Assembly: GCA_030374805.1 (NCBI GenBank)
Contig: JARGSG010000012.1
Coordinates: forward strand, 62,001-126,000
Direction: 5' to 3'
DNA: 64,000 nt
From: Gracilaria gracilis
Taxonomy: Eukaryota; Rhodophyta; Florideophyceae; Gracilariales; Gracilariaceae
In this document: positions 23,709 to 35,632 of the stretch, in pieces
Numbering within the stretch: position 1 is the first letter of the stretch
How the letters are laid out: every line of letters begins with the position of its first letter
Notes under the pieces: generated by a model
Told to the model about the DNA's origin: nothing
Databases searched by the model: none
What the model saw: only the letters and a program-made list of their open reading frames with translations
Made by a program: the position numbers and the translations under genes

Positions 23709-23970
23709 TCTAGAAGCTTCTAGAAGCTGGTCTGCCTAGATATTTTATGAATATTTTGGTTTCTACATTTGGTGCACGGCCGTATACTGCATGGTCCTTG
23801 TGGGAAGCTCAGTCTACTTAAGCGCCACGACCGCTATCGTAAGTGGAAGGATCAGATGATATGTTGCAATTCGAAGCACATCATTGGTTGCTGTATGTAG
23901 AAATGCGTTTGTAGTCTAGTTAAGAAGGGTTTACTGCGTATAAAAGGGCCGGAGCGATCGCATCCAGACC
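23709..23970 (+). promoter_or_regulatory. Heat-shock element plus TATA box promoter, unit copy 3
   Basis: GAA at 23713, TTC at 23718 and GAA at 23723, with TATAAAAG at 23939-23946, are unchanged from the other copies. Confidence 0.55.
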
Positions 23971-24503
23971 AACTCCTGCCAGACCACTTCCCCTTCGACA
24001 ACCCTCCACACCCTTTCTCTATAGCAAACTCTATCTTGCTTTCTTCTGTCGTTCTCTTCCCTTCCTTCAACTTTCCCTCCCTCTTAGCGGCTTGGTCTCC
24101 TGCATTCCTTTGACACAGGGCTGAATAGCATTATCCCTCGTTTGGGTATGTCTTGTGCTTCGGCGATTCAAGTGTCATTCCTCGCAGGTGACCTAAATTC
24201 GGTCCTGCGAGATGGAGCTTCAGCCTGTTGGCTGTGATTTTGTATGAGCATGTGCCGGCACTAGACCTATAGTTTTGGTCGTGCTGTGGCTTCTGCTTCA
24301 TACACATTTCAGAGTCGTCGTTGCTACTTGGCACAGTTTGATTGTATAATACGGACTCTTGCCTACTACAGCTACGCAGCGTGTTGGGCTGGTACTCTTG
24401 AGACCACTTTCTGTTTTGTCTCTTTCTGTCGTGTTTGTGTCCCCCCGTTCTTGGGTTTGTCACCACCCGCACCATTCACCTTACAAAAATAGCGTTCTGA
24501 TAG

Positions 24504-24984
24504 TACTTTCGCGGAGGAAGTAACGCTACTCCTTCCTCTGCAGTTTCATCGTTCGACGGGTCCAACGTCGATATCCGTAAGTTCTTTTTTTTCTTTGAGA
24601 ATGTTGCTTCCCGTGGCAGAACTGATGAAGAACGTGCGATTGAATTTCTCGGTTTCTTCGACGAAGAGGCCTTCGAGTTCTACTACAAATAGTTTTCCTC
24701 TGATAATGTCTTCAGCGCCACTGCATCCGATTATTCCGCGGTCAAAAGAGCCTTCTTGGATAATTTGGGCATTGAGGAGCAACCTGAAGAACACATTCGG
24801 CGTGAAGCATCTGCACGTCTGGATTTATGGGGACCTCCTTGGTTCCATGACAAAGATGGATGTAGCTTTTGAGAAAGCAGGGTTTACTTCAAAGGCCCAG
24901 TTTGGTCTCCTTCGCCGCGCGGTCATGGAGTACGCCGACTTAGCACAATTTGTCGTCTCCCGTTACTCACATGACTTCGAGTAA
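24504..24984 (+). pseudogene. Gag-like retroelement relic, unit copy 3
   Basis: As in copy 2; the last residues read SHDFE instead of SYDCE. Confidence 0.4.
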
Positions 24985-25056
24985 TTGAAGGCGCTAGTGA
25001 ACGATTCCGTGGCTGGTAGGAATGTGTTGGAGGGTCACGTGGTAGTGGTTTACAAC

Positions 25057-26478
25057 GGAAGAGACTCCATCAGCTCTAGATACATCGGTTAAAATGTTTG
25101 GCCGATAGAAGGCTCACACACCAGGAGGGTTTCTCGAGTGTTGTAAAGAGGTAATTGTCAAAGATTGACGAATAGTGCGCTTCTTTACACAATAATGGGA
25201 ACGTAGAAGCTCTACACGCCATTCTGCTCAGACGGTGAGCCCCACAAAGCAAAATCTGGATTTCATCCGATACCTACAAGCCATTAAAGGGTGAGCGCGC
25301 ACATGCTGAGATCACCACGCTTCCAAAATTAGGTTGTTTTGCTCCTTCTTGCCCCAAGCGTGGAATTTTCGGGCGCGTGAATGCGGGAAATGGCAGTTTT
25401 ACAAATAGATAGCGCGAGGTAGAACAGAGTAACCTTGCTAGGTGCTGCAGATACGTAACTAATACAGGGGCTATTAATTTTCATGGGAAGGCTTTGTGGC
25501 ATGACACCCTTTTCAATAGTAGTTTCGGCACGCGTTTTTTTAAACGCATTGTCAGCTTTATATATGTGTTTTACTGTTGCAACGCAAGGTTTTGGCAGCT
25601 CACAGAGACGGGTTGACGACGAAGTTAAGTTGCAATAGACACATAGATAAGTACAAAAACCGGCCAAATATAGACACACCTTTGTAGATCTAGAGCAGGT
25701 CTTTCGAACTATACGCATAAAACAAAAATTCGGGTGAGAGAACTGCAAATGCATGCCATCACACAATTCGTATATGACGCCAAAAAAAGCTAAAAATGCA
25801 TTCTAACAGCGCCAAAAATTCTGTGCTCCAAGAGAATCTGGCAATTCTGGTGCGCCACTTTTGTACACATTGTACTATTGATTGTATATATAGTTTATCA
25901 ATGGATGAAGTCTAGCACTTTATCAAAAGCATGACACAATAGTTTTGACATATTTTGTAGTCATATCTAGTTATCACTTAGTTATCACTATTGACTTACA
26001 GATGGGTTGCATTCATTTGCGGTAAAGCATGCACAACATACATTATCCCTGTCCACGTGTCTACCCGTGCAAAATATTTCCCCACATTAATGCACTTATT
26101 TTACAAACTGTTGCGTGACCAGTAAATGCATTATACGTAAAGTAACATAATGAGCTACATAAATTCAAGAAACAGTATTTCCCGCGTCTCCCAGCTCAAC
26201 GTGGAAGCCTATAGTGACTATGATATAGAATTGTTGGAAAACGCCCCTTGTTGCAAAAATGAACCTCATTACCAGTGCGGAGCGCGAAGAGCACACATTC
26301 TCCTTGTTCTTGGTCCAATCGGGCACTTTGTTTCTTCATCATGTAGCAAGTGTCCCCATTCTTTAGTTTGAGTCATTGCAACCATATCCACGGCTGAGAT
26401 GGGCTTGCATTGATACCACCCGACCTTCAGATTCAGGTATATTTTGCTCGGTTGGAAGAACGGTGGGCCCAACAGGAA
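25057..26478 (+). repeat. Tandem unit, copy 4, truncated and more diverged
   Basis: The first 1.42 kb of the unit is present with clearly more substitutions than among copies 1-3. It ends abruptly at 26478, where the GTCGGTGTTAT tip of element A begins. In a 67-codon minus-strand stretch (26269-26472) replacements are as frequent as silent changes, which argues that this part of the unit is not coding. Confidence 0.9.
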
Positions 26479-27022
26479 GTCGGTGTTATTGGAATGCTAG
26501 TTTGGCGGTCAAAAATGACCGAATTAAAACGAACGAAAGACTGGTGAACTCATCCAAATTTGGAAGTGCTAATCTCCGAAAATATTTCCACCTTTTTACT
26601 TGTGCTAGTTTTTTTCGAAAGAATTATTTCAAATTGTTTCCACCTTTGCTAGTTTGGATGGAAGGGAAACTAGCATACTTCTTTCGTTTATGGTAGTTTC
26701 GCAGCACAATGTAAGTGTGTTAGTGTCACCTACGTTCATGTATACGGCGGCGAATAGCGAGATAGACACTTAGATAGAAACTTAAATAGCCGTTTATCGA
26801 ATAGGAATAGCAGAATACAAATACATCGAATACCTTTTCAGTTTGTGGAGATCGGTTCACTAGTCACCACCTTTCACATCATGCATTTGTATACTAAATA
26901 TATGAAACGCCTTCGAATCACGTGCAATCATCCCCACCACTCTGCCCACCGCCCGTCCGCCATATTACGCTCCCTGCTACGTACCCCCAATCGTCTCCAA
27001 CATCCCCCCAACCTTCCCCGCC

Positions 27023-28954
27023 ATGCCCGACTGCTGCTTTGAAGGCTGCTCCTTTTTCGCCCGCACCATCCCCGCCATCCAAAGGCACCAGAGGAGATGC
27101 CCCAATCGCATCAACCCAAACAAGCGTTTCCTCTCCGCAAGCGGAGGCCTCCCCCACTTCCCCCCACGCATCAAGCGTCACAAGTCTACCCCCCAACTCC
27201 ATACACCTCTCCCTCCCACAAACCGCCCTTCCGACAACGTCCCCATCGCAGACGACGACTCCTACCACAACCAGCAACTTTCTCTCTCCCTCCACACCCA
27301 GGACGCCTACCACATCGCCACCATCCCCGTCTGCTCCATCTCCCCCTCCCCTCCTCCCGCTCCTCGCCCTCCTCCTCTTTCATTCCACCTCCTCATCAAC
27401 CTCCACCTCGAACGCATCGTCCTCTACATCTCTTCCATCGCCTCCTCCTTCGGCCTCCGAAAGGCTGACGAACTCATCTCCCTCCTCCACGACCCCCCCT
27501 TCTCCAAATCGGCCTTCCACAACGCCCTCTCCTCCGCCACCCAGTGTCTCAAACTTCAAACAGACCTCTCCCAACAGCGAGTCAGCAACATCGGCTTCGC
27601 TCCCACCACCCTCTCCGACCCACAGCAGCTCTTCGCCACCACCATCTTCCGAAAGAACCCCATCCAGGTCCTCAAACAACAACTCGCCCTCGCACACTTC
27701 CACAACATCTTCTTCCACCCCGTCTCCCACACAACTCCTTCTGGCTCTCCCGCTTTCGCCCACCCCATGGCCTCCACCCTCGGAAAAGAAGCAGCCCCCA
27801 CCCTCAAAGCCGCAATCATGCACTCCTCCAACGACTCCTGCATCTGGCACACCCCCGACTCCACCGGTATCGACTCCTTCATCGGCTGGGTCCAAATCTA
27901 CTCCGACCAGTCCTCCACCTCCCTCAAATACTCTTCCATCACCTCCTACCCCCTTCACATCACCCTTCTCAACTTCTCCGATGCCTTCCGTCGCAAGTGT
28001 ATCACCGAACACCTCACCCTTCTCGGATACTTGCCAACATCCTTCCTCCCAACCAACGCCTCCCAAAACCACGACTCCATCCCTCAAACCTTCTCTCACA
28101 TCCCCCGCCACCCCAAAATGGAACTCATTCAGCTCGCCATCTCCAACCTCTTCGGCCCCCTCCTCTCCTCCGGTCTCAACGGCTTCCCCTTCCGTGACGC
28201 TCATGGTGCTCTCCGTCACTGCCACCCAATCATCGTTAGCTACTGCGCCAAAATCCCCGAAGCAAAAGACTTCCTCGCCATCTCCCACGGAACCCGCCCC
28301 CAACACCCTTGTCATAGATGCACCGTCTCCCGCACAGACCTCACCCTACACATTCAATCCCCTTCTCCCGGAACTCAGCACCAGACCCTCGCCGCGCGCG
28401 AATCACACTCCACTCTCCTCCAACAATCACAAGACGCTGTCCTCGCTCGTAAGCCCAGAATCTCCCGCAACACAAAGGAAAAAGCCCTTGAAGCCCTCCA
28501 CTCCCTCTCCCTCGCAAAGTACTCTTCCCTCTTTGAATCATACCCTCTTCTCAACATCACCCCACTCCTCTCCCCTTACAACATCTTCACCTTCGAACCA
28601 CTCCACAACTTCCACCTCGGCGTCTCCAAGCTCATCAAGCTCGCCGCCATCGAGAGACTCCGCTCAGAAGCACTCTTCACCACCCCCTGTTCCTCCCCAA
28701 GTCCCATCGCACCTTCAACTCCGTCCGCACTTCCATCCTCACACATTCAAACACCATCCTCTCCGTCATCGAAAAGCACTCCCCCGCAAACGGACTCCAC
28801 ATCGACTTCTCCACTTCCGACAACGGTCAAACTCTCAACGGTTTCTTCAATAACTAATCATACAAATCCCCTTGTCTCCTGGAACAAGTTTTCCCATGGC
28901 CACAAGAACAGCCCTTACCTCTACTTAAATATCTTCTCACTCCCTTACATGTAG
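27023..28954 (+). pseudogene. Plavaka-like (KDZ/CACTA-related) transposase, left arm of element A
   Basis: ATG 27023 opens 643 codons. The N-terminus is a C2H2-like finger (MPDCCFEGC...AIQRHQRRC). Then come a variable Pro/Ser region and a core with VQIYSDQSSTSL and PLHITLLNFSDAFRRK...LGYLPTSF, where Plavaka transposases have a D-containing strand. HPIIVSYCAKIPEAKDFLAI and HPCHRCTVSR follow (CxxC zinc motif), and EPLHNFHLGVSKLIKL corresponds to the LHxxHxGV region. Near 28688 the natural continuation (TFNSVRTSILTHSNTILSVI) lies in another frame, so the C-terminus is frameshifted and the gene is probably dead. The coding strand is extremely C/T-rich, so other frames are also open. DNA cut-and-paste transposase is the inferred role. 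Confidence 0.7.
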
Positions 28955-29026
28955 ACAATTTTCTTTTCAAATCTACCAACACCGGACAGCTTCCAACAGC
29001 CCATAACTTCAAATAAACTCGTCGCA

Positions 29027-29857
29027 ATGTCCTCCCATCCATTTTCCCTCCCTTCTACAATCATGGCAGCTTTTGTCATAGGTAGAGGGCGTATTATCAC
29101 CATGGTTTACAACAATGGTTCTCCTCAAGATAATTTTCTCTCCATCGAAGAATTCATTTCTCTAGATTACCTTCCCCAAGGTCCAATCTTCTTCTGTGGC
29201 GCGAACGACCTTCTCAAAAGAGTTATTCTATTTTGCCTGCCAACATGTATAGCAGACTTGGTCTTCATCCAGAATGGTCGCATTGTTCCCATATTTTACC
29301 AATACGGAATTGAGCACTGCATACGAGCCGCTCTTTACATCGCCGTTCCTGCTGTCGGCGCTTCCCCACAGGATGGTATCGCGCCTCCCTCTCCCAATAC
29401 TCTAGCCACAGCCACCGGAAAAGGGGCTCTCGCAATAGCTCAAAGCCTCTGGACCGCAGGTTTTACTTGCACTATCGTCGACGAACGAGCCTTTCCCTAG
29501 TCTTACTACCAAAAGCCAGTTTGGATCTCTTCCTTCAATCTCGTCGGTTCCTCATTTGGATTCGTTATCATGCATGAAGTGGCCACCGAGTACAAAAGCA
29601 GTGTCTCAACTATTGTTAAGAAACTTCTAGCGATACCCACCCTCAACAGATGACTCTCCTACAATATCCCCGCTACAGTGGAATCCATTCTAGAATACAG
29701 CAACACCCCTATTACCTTCCCAGCTCCCTTCTTGGAGTATGAATCCAAAAATGCCTACTTTTATCTCACCTCCGCAGATGAAAAATGAGCCAAAATGCAG
29801 GATCCTACCCCTTTCCACACCAACTTTGACACCGTTCTTGGAAATGACATTCTTTAG
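29027..29857 (+). pseudogene. Unrecognised ORF with in-frame stops, interior of element A
   Basis: ATG 29027 runs 157 codons (FVIGRGRIITMVYNNGSPQD, LSIEEFISLDYLPQGPIFF) to a TAG at 29498-29500. The same frame stays protein-like beyond it (FGFVIMHEVATEYKSSVSTI) with further stops near 29651 and 29786, ending near 29857. It is absent from the equivalent place in the right-hand inverted arm. I do not recognise the family; it may be cargo of element A or the decayed C-terminal gene of the transposon. Confidence 0.35.
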
Positions 29858-31303
29858 TAATTAGAACAAATTGTAAACCTTATATTCCGTGTATATACAC
29901 AAACTCTCCTCAGCCCATGCAGATTAACCCATTTTTGTTCTTCAATTCTCTTTACGTTACAGTTGAAACCAATCATGTGTTCATATTTCATGTCAAGCCT
30001 CTATCAAGAACACACACAACAACACAGGCCATATATTAAAACTACTCATCTTCGTCATCTATTAGCGTCTGTCTTTCTTCGTAATCCCTTTCTTTATTTT
30101 TATCATGGCCACCTAACATCTCTTTATTTTCATTTTCGTGCTCGTCCTCTCCATCATCTATATCTTCCATTCCACTCTCTCCCTTCTTCGTACCCCTCTC
30201 TCTCATTCACTACCTTCTATTCCATCATGTCCGCTCAGTATTAGTTTAAAGTGTATCCCGTGCGCATATCGTATTTTAGAGCATACTCGTGCACCATCTA
30301 CAAAGATACATTAAGCTCATATCATCTATAGCACACTTACAAAACAATTTTTGAGCAATAGATAAATAAAAAAAGTCTCTGGCGCACTAATTCCAGCCTT
30401 GGACAGCGGACTGGGGTGGCGTGGCCTTTCGTCGGTGCACCGATGAAGCGCCGCGCCACTCCGGTCCGCTGTCTTAACGCGCCGTGAGTGATAAACGTGA
30501 TTTTTTTGCATACGTGACACCGTCAACATGCCATGAGCAATGAAGCTAAAGTGCACTCCGGCCCGCTGTCCACGCGCCCTGAGTGATGGAGCTTGGGTGG
30601 TTGCATACTTGGAACCACCAGCGCGCCGTTGACAGCGGGCCCAGGTGTCGTGGCACTTCATCGGTACACCGATGAAGCGCCATGACGCCCGGGCCGTAGT
30701 GAGGACAACAGACCTGCGTAAGCTACTGAAGAATGTAGTACAGGGGGCTGTGAAACAGATCCGAACGGGAGTTAGTTGTACATGGCTGCGATGTTTCTGC
30801 GAACACGATAACCAGTAGTAGTAGCACGTGTGCCCCGGATACAGATATTCGGGACCGACCGGGGCGGCAGGGCAAAAAAAATTTTAATTTTTTGGACATC
30901 GGACCGATGTGCAGTGGCGCTTCATCGGTGAACTGATGAAGCGCCGCGACAACCCGGGTCCGCTGTCCGGAGGGTGGTCTAGACCAACGGTCCTGTATGC
31001 CTTTGGAGAGATTGCAAGCCACCCTAACACACTAGTTTAGGATGGTTCCAGAGCATCCGCAGCAATGCTTACTGTACTAGCGTGACTAATAAATGCAACC
31101 CCATAAGTGTCTTACTAGGCTCAAAGTCCCCGTGAAGAAAGATTTAACTTCATGTGAGCCTATTCTGTAAAGGAATGACTTATATGATGTTTGCGCACGA
31201 TCATTCGTGCGTGACAGTAGTCTGTAGAGATGCGCGTGTTTCGCCTCCGGCTATGCAGCGATATGTATCGAGCGGACGGTGTCCGCGCCAGACAGTCGCC
31301 TCT
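29858..31303. repeat. Interior of element A with three diverged palindromic repeats
   Basis: AT-rich sequence to about 30390, then three diverged relatives of the 134-bp palindromic monomer (around 30405-30475, 30630-30700 and 30890-30975). Each is centred on a TTCATCGGTG/CACCGATGAA-type core, bounded by GACAGCGG/CCGCTGTC. From 30990 to 31303 nothing is recognised. Confidence 0.5.
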
Positions 31304-31779
31304 GTGACGTTAGTTTAGAATTGAAACAACTCTACTGCTATATATATTTATATTATTACTTGGATTTTAGAAAGATCAATATCTTGGTGGAAGAGTAAAA
31401 GTATCATTCCCTTAGGGAAAGGTTCGTATTACATTCTTCGGAAAACACGACGACTGGGCAATGGTCAGGAGTGCAATGGCGCTTCATCGTTGCATCCATG
31501 AACCACAATTCACCTCGGTCTACCGTCTACCGCGTGAATGCACAGTAGCGGGTCGCACAACGGGTTCCCTGGTCGACACGCCGACAAAGCAGACCTACAA
31601 GAACTCCAGCTTTATCTTTCATGGCGCGCGGAGAGGGGATCAAGAGAAAGTGGTACTTCATGTATGGCAGGTGATGCGTCAAAGAGATGTTAAGGAAAGC
31701 TTGAAGACGTGAGAGACACGGAACTAAATAAATGTGGAGATATAAGCGATGTTACTAATAAAGACAAGTAGAACAGTAG

Positions 31780-32840
31780 AGTGGGGTCTCATTGCGCTTC
31801 CTCGCTGCGCCGATGGAGTGCCACGCCATTCGGAACGGCTGTCCCAAACAGATTATGTAATCCCAATTAATTAAAACGACAGCCTGGGACAGCGGACCCA
31901 GGTGTCGTGGTGCTTCATCGGTGCACCGAGGAAGCGCAAGGCCACCTTGGTTCGCTGTCCCAACGCCCCGTGTGTGGCAACCCTGTGGTAGTGGCATACG
32001 TGGCACCACCGGCGCGCCGTTGGTAGCGGACCTGGGTGTCGTGGCGCTTCATCGGTGCACCGATGAAGCGCCAGGCTACCTTGGTTCGCTGTCCGAACGC
32101 CCCGTGTGTGGCAAACCTGTGGTAGTGGCATACGTGGCACCACCGGCGCGCCATTGACAGCGGACCCGGGTTTCGTGGCGCTTCATCGGTGCACCGATGA
32201 AGCGCCAGGCCACCTTGGTCCGCTGTCTCAACGCCACGTGTATGGCAAACCTGTGGTAGTGGCATACGTGGCACCACCGGCGCGCCGTCGACAGCGGACC
32301 CGGGTGTCGTGGCGCTTCATCGGTGCACCGATGAAGCGCCAGGCCACCTTGGTCCGCTGTCTCAACACCTCCTGTATTGCAAACCAGTGGTAGTGGCATA
32401 CGTGGCACCACCAGCGCGGCGATGACAGCGGACCCGGGTGTCGTGGCACTTCATCGGTGCACGGATGAAGCGCCAAGCCACCTTGGTCCGCTGTCCCAAC
32501 GCGCTGTTTGTCGCAAAACTGTATTAATGGCATACGTGGCACCATTAAAGCGCCGTTTTCAGCGGACTTAGGCGCTGTGGCGCTTCATCGGTGCACCGAC
32601 GAAGCGCCTCCGCACCCGGGTCCGCTGCCCGAAAATTTTTTTTCCACCTCATTAAAAAGCCGGGTCCTCTGAACAGCATCGGTGGAGTGCCACGACACCT
32701 CCCTCTGCTGTCGCAGGCTTTTGTTTTAATAAGTTGAAAATAAAAAAGTTTGGGTACTGCGGACTGGGTGGGCGTGGCGTTTCGGCGATGCACCGATGAA
32801 GTGCCACGCTACCTCGGTCCGCTGTTCAGGGGACACGGCG
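31780..32840. repeat. 134-bp palindromic satellite array, left arm
   Basis: The palindrome centre GTGCAC recurs at 31921, 32055, 32189, 32323, 32457 and 32591, an exact 134-bp period; more diverged monomers lie at about 31790 and 32789. In the best monomers GGCGCTTCATCGGTG is followed directly by its reverse complement, a perfect 30-bp palindrome. Flanking GACAGCGGACC and GGTCCGCTGTC extend the inverted symmetry to about 73 bp. The remaining 60 bp (with a TGGTAGTGGCATACGTGGCA segment) is a direct spacer repeat. The period is not a multiple of three, so the overlapping ORFs are artefacts of composition. Confidence 0.9.
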
Positions 32841-33507
32841 GACAAGAAATGAAGTATTTCTTTTTCGGCATGGATACCGGCCTTAAGCAGTGCTGGAACT
32901 ACATCGATGTTCAATGGAGCTCTCTCTTGCTCTGGGCCTCTTTCAGACTTTGCTGGTTCCCCCTTCTGAGTATAGGCCGCGGGGTGGGCCAGAGCGGGTC
33001 TTTATCAATTTTACGGATTACAATTCATAATAACTCGTTCTGCTGTCCAATTGACCTGGCAAAGTTGGTAGTATTAGATTGTCTTCTAGGTTCATGCTAG
33101 CTCTTTTGCCAAACAAATTGAAAACTGTGAATGAAAGATTTGCACCATGGAAATACGATGACATTCGCTTAGAGTGTGGGGTTTTGTAGACATAAAATAG
33201 TTGGATGCTTGAACAGAAATTATGGTATTTCGGTTATTCGCTACCTAGCATGACTGAAAGTGGTGATTTGGTGATAAAAGACACTTTTTCTCGCTACATT
33301 ACAACATATTGCACCCCTCACAATGATAATGCACCAGAGCCCACGGATATCTCGATAGAGGAGGATCGGTCGACAATAGGAAGAGTTTGTGTGCTGGCAT
33401 ACGTCTGAAAATGATTATAAGAGGAGCTGTATCAAAGGTAGTACACGTAATGAGAGTTTTAGAGAATTTACAGACCGTAACAGGAGGCATTTTCGCCACC
33501 TAGTGCA

Positions 33508-33822
33508 GTGGCCGTTGCACACTGTAATGCATTCCTACGAGGTAGAGAGGCACCTACTTATGCAACTTTTCTTTTCCGCAATCCACTAAGAGTAGCGGGT
33601 AAGGGTCCGATCCACGAAATTAGTATTTCTCATCCAGATCTAGATTCAACAGGTCGTCGAGTATATTTCTACTATGTGTTCACGGTGTTTGGACTCTTTT
33701 CACATACCTCGATCGCCTTTGACATTGCGTACCTCCTATGTTTGTCACGACCGCCGGTACGTAGGCCTACTTACAAGATCCATTCCTATCCCGACCGTCC
33801 CATGCAACTAACTGCACGCTAG
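33508..33822 (+). CDS. Conserved 104-codon ORF, left arm
   Basis: This ORF (containing FLFRNPLRVAGKGPIHEISI and RVYFYYVFTVFGLFSHTSIAF) has an inverted, nearly identical partner at 61611-61925 in the other copy of element A; four to five residues differ. The first M is a GTG-type start in this reading, so it may be a fragment. A hydrophobic central segment could be membrane-associated. No family is recognised, and conservation may just reflect recent duplication. Confidence 0.25.
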   Translation: MAVAHCNAFLRGREAPTYATFLFRNPLRVAGKGPIHEISISHPDLDSTGRRVYFYYVFTVFGLFSHTSIAFDIAYLLCLSRPPVRRPTYKIHSYPDRPMQLTAR

Positions 33823-33849
33823 CCAAATAACCTACCAACCGGGCGTTTT

Positions 33850-35632
33850 GGAGGTGCGGGGATGGTGATCCATTGCTTGAGGATGGAATAACGGACAGAA
33901 TGGAAGGATGTTCGAGCTGTAGGTGAACGAAATATTATGGAGAATGCTTCTGTCCTGATTTCCTAGATAGAGACCAGCTTGACGAGCTTGAAAACGCTGA
34001 GGTGCAATTCAGTGAGTGGATCGAGGCGGAAGGTAATGTAGGAACAAAATCTGGACATGACGAGGTGGAATCTATGGAGTGATTCGAAGGGGAAGATATT
34101 GTAAGGGGAGAGGAGAGGGTAAGAATCGAAGAGGGAGAACTATTTGACGAGGGAAAGGGAGTGGAATGCTTCAACTGCCTTTTCCTTGGTGTTTCGGGCG
34201 ATTCTAGGCTCTCTGGCGAGATGAACCTTCGCAGCATCTTGGAGGAGGGCTGAGTGTGATTAACGCGGAGCGAGAGTCTGGGTCTGGGATCGAAGAGGGG
34301 GGATGGAAGTCGTAGATTGAGCTCGGAGCGGGGGATGATACATCGGTGGCATGGATGCTGGGCGCGGGTGCCGTGAGAGATGCAGAGAATGTCCTTTGCT
34401 TCCGGGATGCCTGCGCAGTAGCTGGCGATGATTTTGGGACAATGGCAGAGCACGCCATTAGCGTCACGAAAGGTGAAGCCAGTGAGACTGGAGGAGAGAA
34501 GAGGGTCGAGGAGGTTAGAGATGGCATGCTAGATGAGTTGCATTTTGGGGGAGCGGGAGATGCTGGAAAATATTTGGGGAATGCAATCGGGGTGTTGAGA
34601 AGGGGTGGCGAGATTGAAAGAGGTTGGAAGGTATCCTGGAAGGGTGAGGTTGCCAGTGATACATTTGAGACGGAACGAATCGGATAAGCGTACTGGGGTG
34701 ATGTGAAGGACGGGAGAGGTGCTGGAAGAGGATTTGAAAGAGTTCGATAACTGGTCGGAGTATACTTGGACGAATCCGATGAAGGAGTGGGTACCGGTGT
34801 TTTTAGGGGTTTGACCGATGTAGGAGTTGTTGGAGGACTGCATGATTGCCACTGTGAGGGCTGGGACAGCTTCTTTTCCGAGAGAGGAAGCCATGGTATG
34901 AGCAGAAGCAGGAGAGCCGGAGAAGTTTGTATGGGGGACGTGGTGGAAGAAGGTTTTGTCGCAGTGTGCGAGTGCGAGTTGTCGTTTAAGGATTTGGATA
35001 GCATTCTTTCGTAAGGTAGTGGCTGTGAAGAGGTATTGTGGGTCGTGGAGGGTGGTGGGGGTGAAACCGATGTTGCTGACTCGGTGTTGGAAGAGGTCTG
35101 TTTGAAGTTTGGGACACTAGGAGGCGACGGAGAGGGCGTTGTGGAAGGCTGACTCGGAGAAGGCGGGGTTTTGGAGGAGAGAGATGAGTTCGTTTGCCTT
35201 GCGATGGCCGAGGGTGGAAGCGATGGAAGATATGTAGAGGACCATTCGTTCGAGGTGGGGGTTGTTGAGGAGAGGGAGGGGGGGTGGAAGAGGTGGGGAG
35301 GGGAGAGGGAGCACACAGGGGTGCCAACGATATGGTAGGCGTCTTGGGTGTGGACGGAGATGGAGAGCTGTTGCTGGTGGTAGGAGTTGTCGTCGGCGAT
35401 GGGAACGTTATCGGAAGGGCGATTGGAGAGAGAAGGAGGTGGGGGTGGTGGTAGGAGTAAGGGGGTGGACTTGTGACGCTTTGTGCGTCGGGGGAAGTGA
35501 GGGACGCTGCCGCCGGGGGAGAGGAAACGCTTGTTGGCAGTGAGACGGTTGGGGCATCTTTTTTTGGTGCCTTTGAATGGCGGAGATGGTGCGAGTGAAG
35601 AAGGAGCAGCCTTCAAAGCAGCAATTAGGCAT
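33850..35632 (-). pseudogene. Plavaka-like transposase pseudogene, right arm of element A
   Basis: The ATG at 35630-35632 opens MPNCCFEGCSFFTRTISAIQ, the same finger as at 27023. Frame changes follow near 35560 and again downstream, but blocks continue in order: the KRHKSTPLL region, ASSLGKEAVPALTVAIMQSS (34529-34894), then KIIASYCAGIPEAKDILCIS with HPCHRC (about 34250-34450). Similarity to the left-arm gene fades near 33850. Multiple frameshifts make it a dead copy. Confidence 0.7.

Larger units (their letters stand above)
17902..25056 (+). repeat. Tandem 7.16-kb unit, copy 3
   Basis: Closest to copy 2. Private differences include an extra T in the ATATATAGTTTT run near 18728 and a T in place of the C that copy 2 gained at the ISLPIAP frameshift (near 22502). 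Confidence 0.95.

Noticed and set aside
27380..28315. 311-codon minus-strand Gly/Glu/Val-rich ORF
   Set aside because: Reverse-strand shadow of the C/T-rich transposase gene.
26922..28853. 643-codon plus-strand ORF rich in Pro, Ser and Thr
   Set aside because: It lacks any domain and overlaps the transposase frame; its openness comes from the pyrimidine-rich strand.
31755..32545. Repeated ORFs with HRCTDEAPRHPGPLS-like peptides across the satellite
   Set aside because: The 134-bp period is not a multiple of three and the same peptides appear in several frames and strands, so this is a reading of the palindromic repeat.
31780..32840. CRISPR-like array
   Set aside because: Regular spacing is present, but the spacers are themselves repeated and the genome is eukaryotic.
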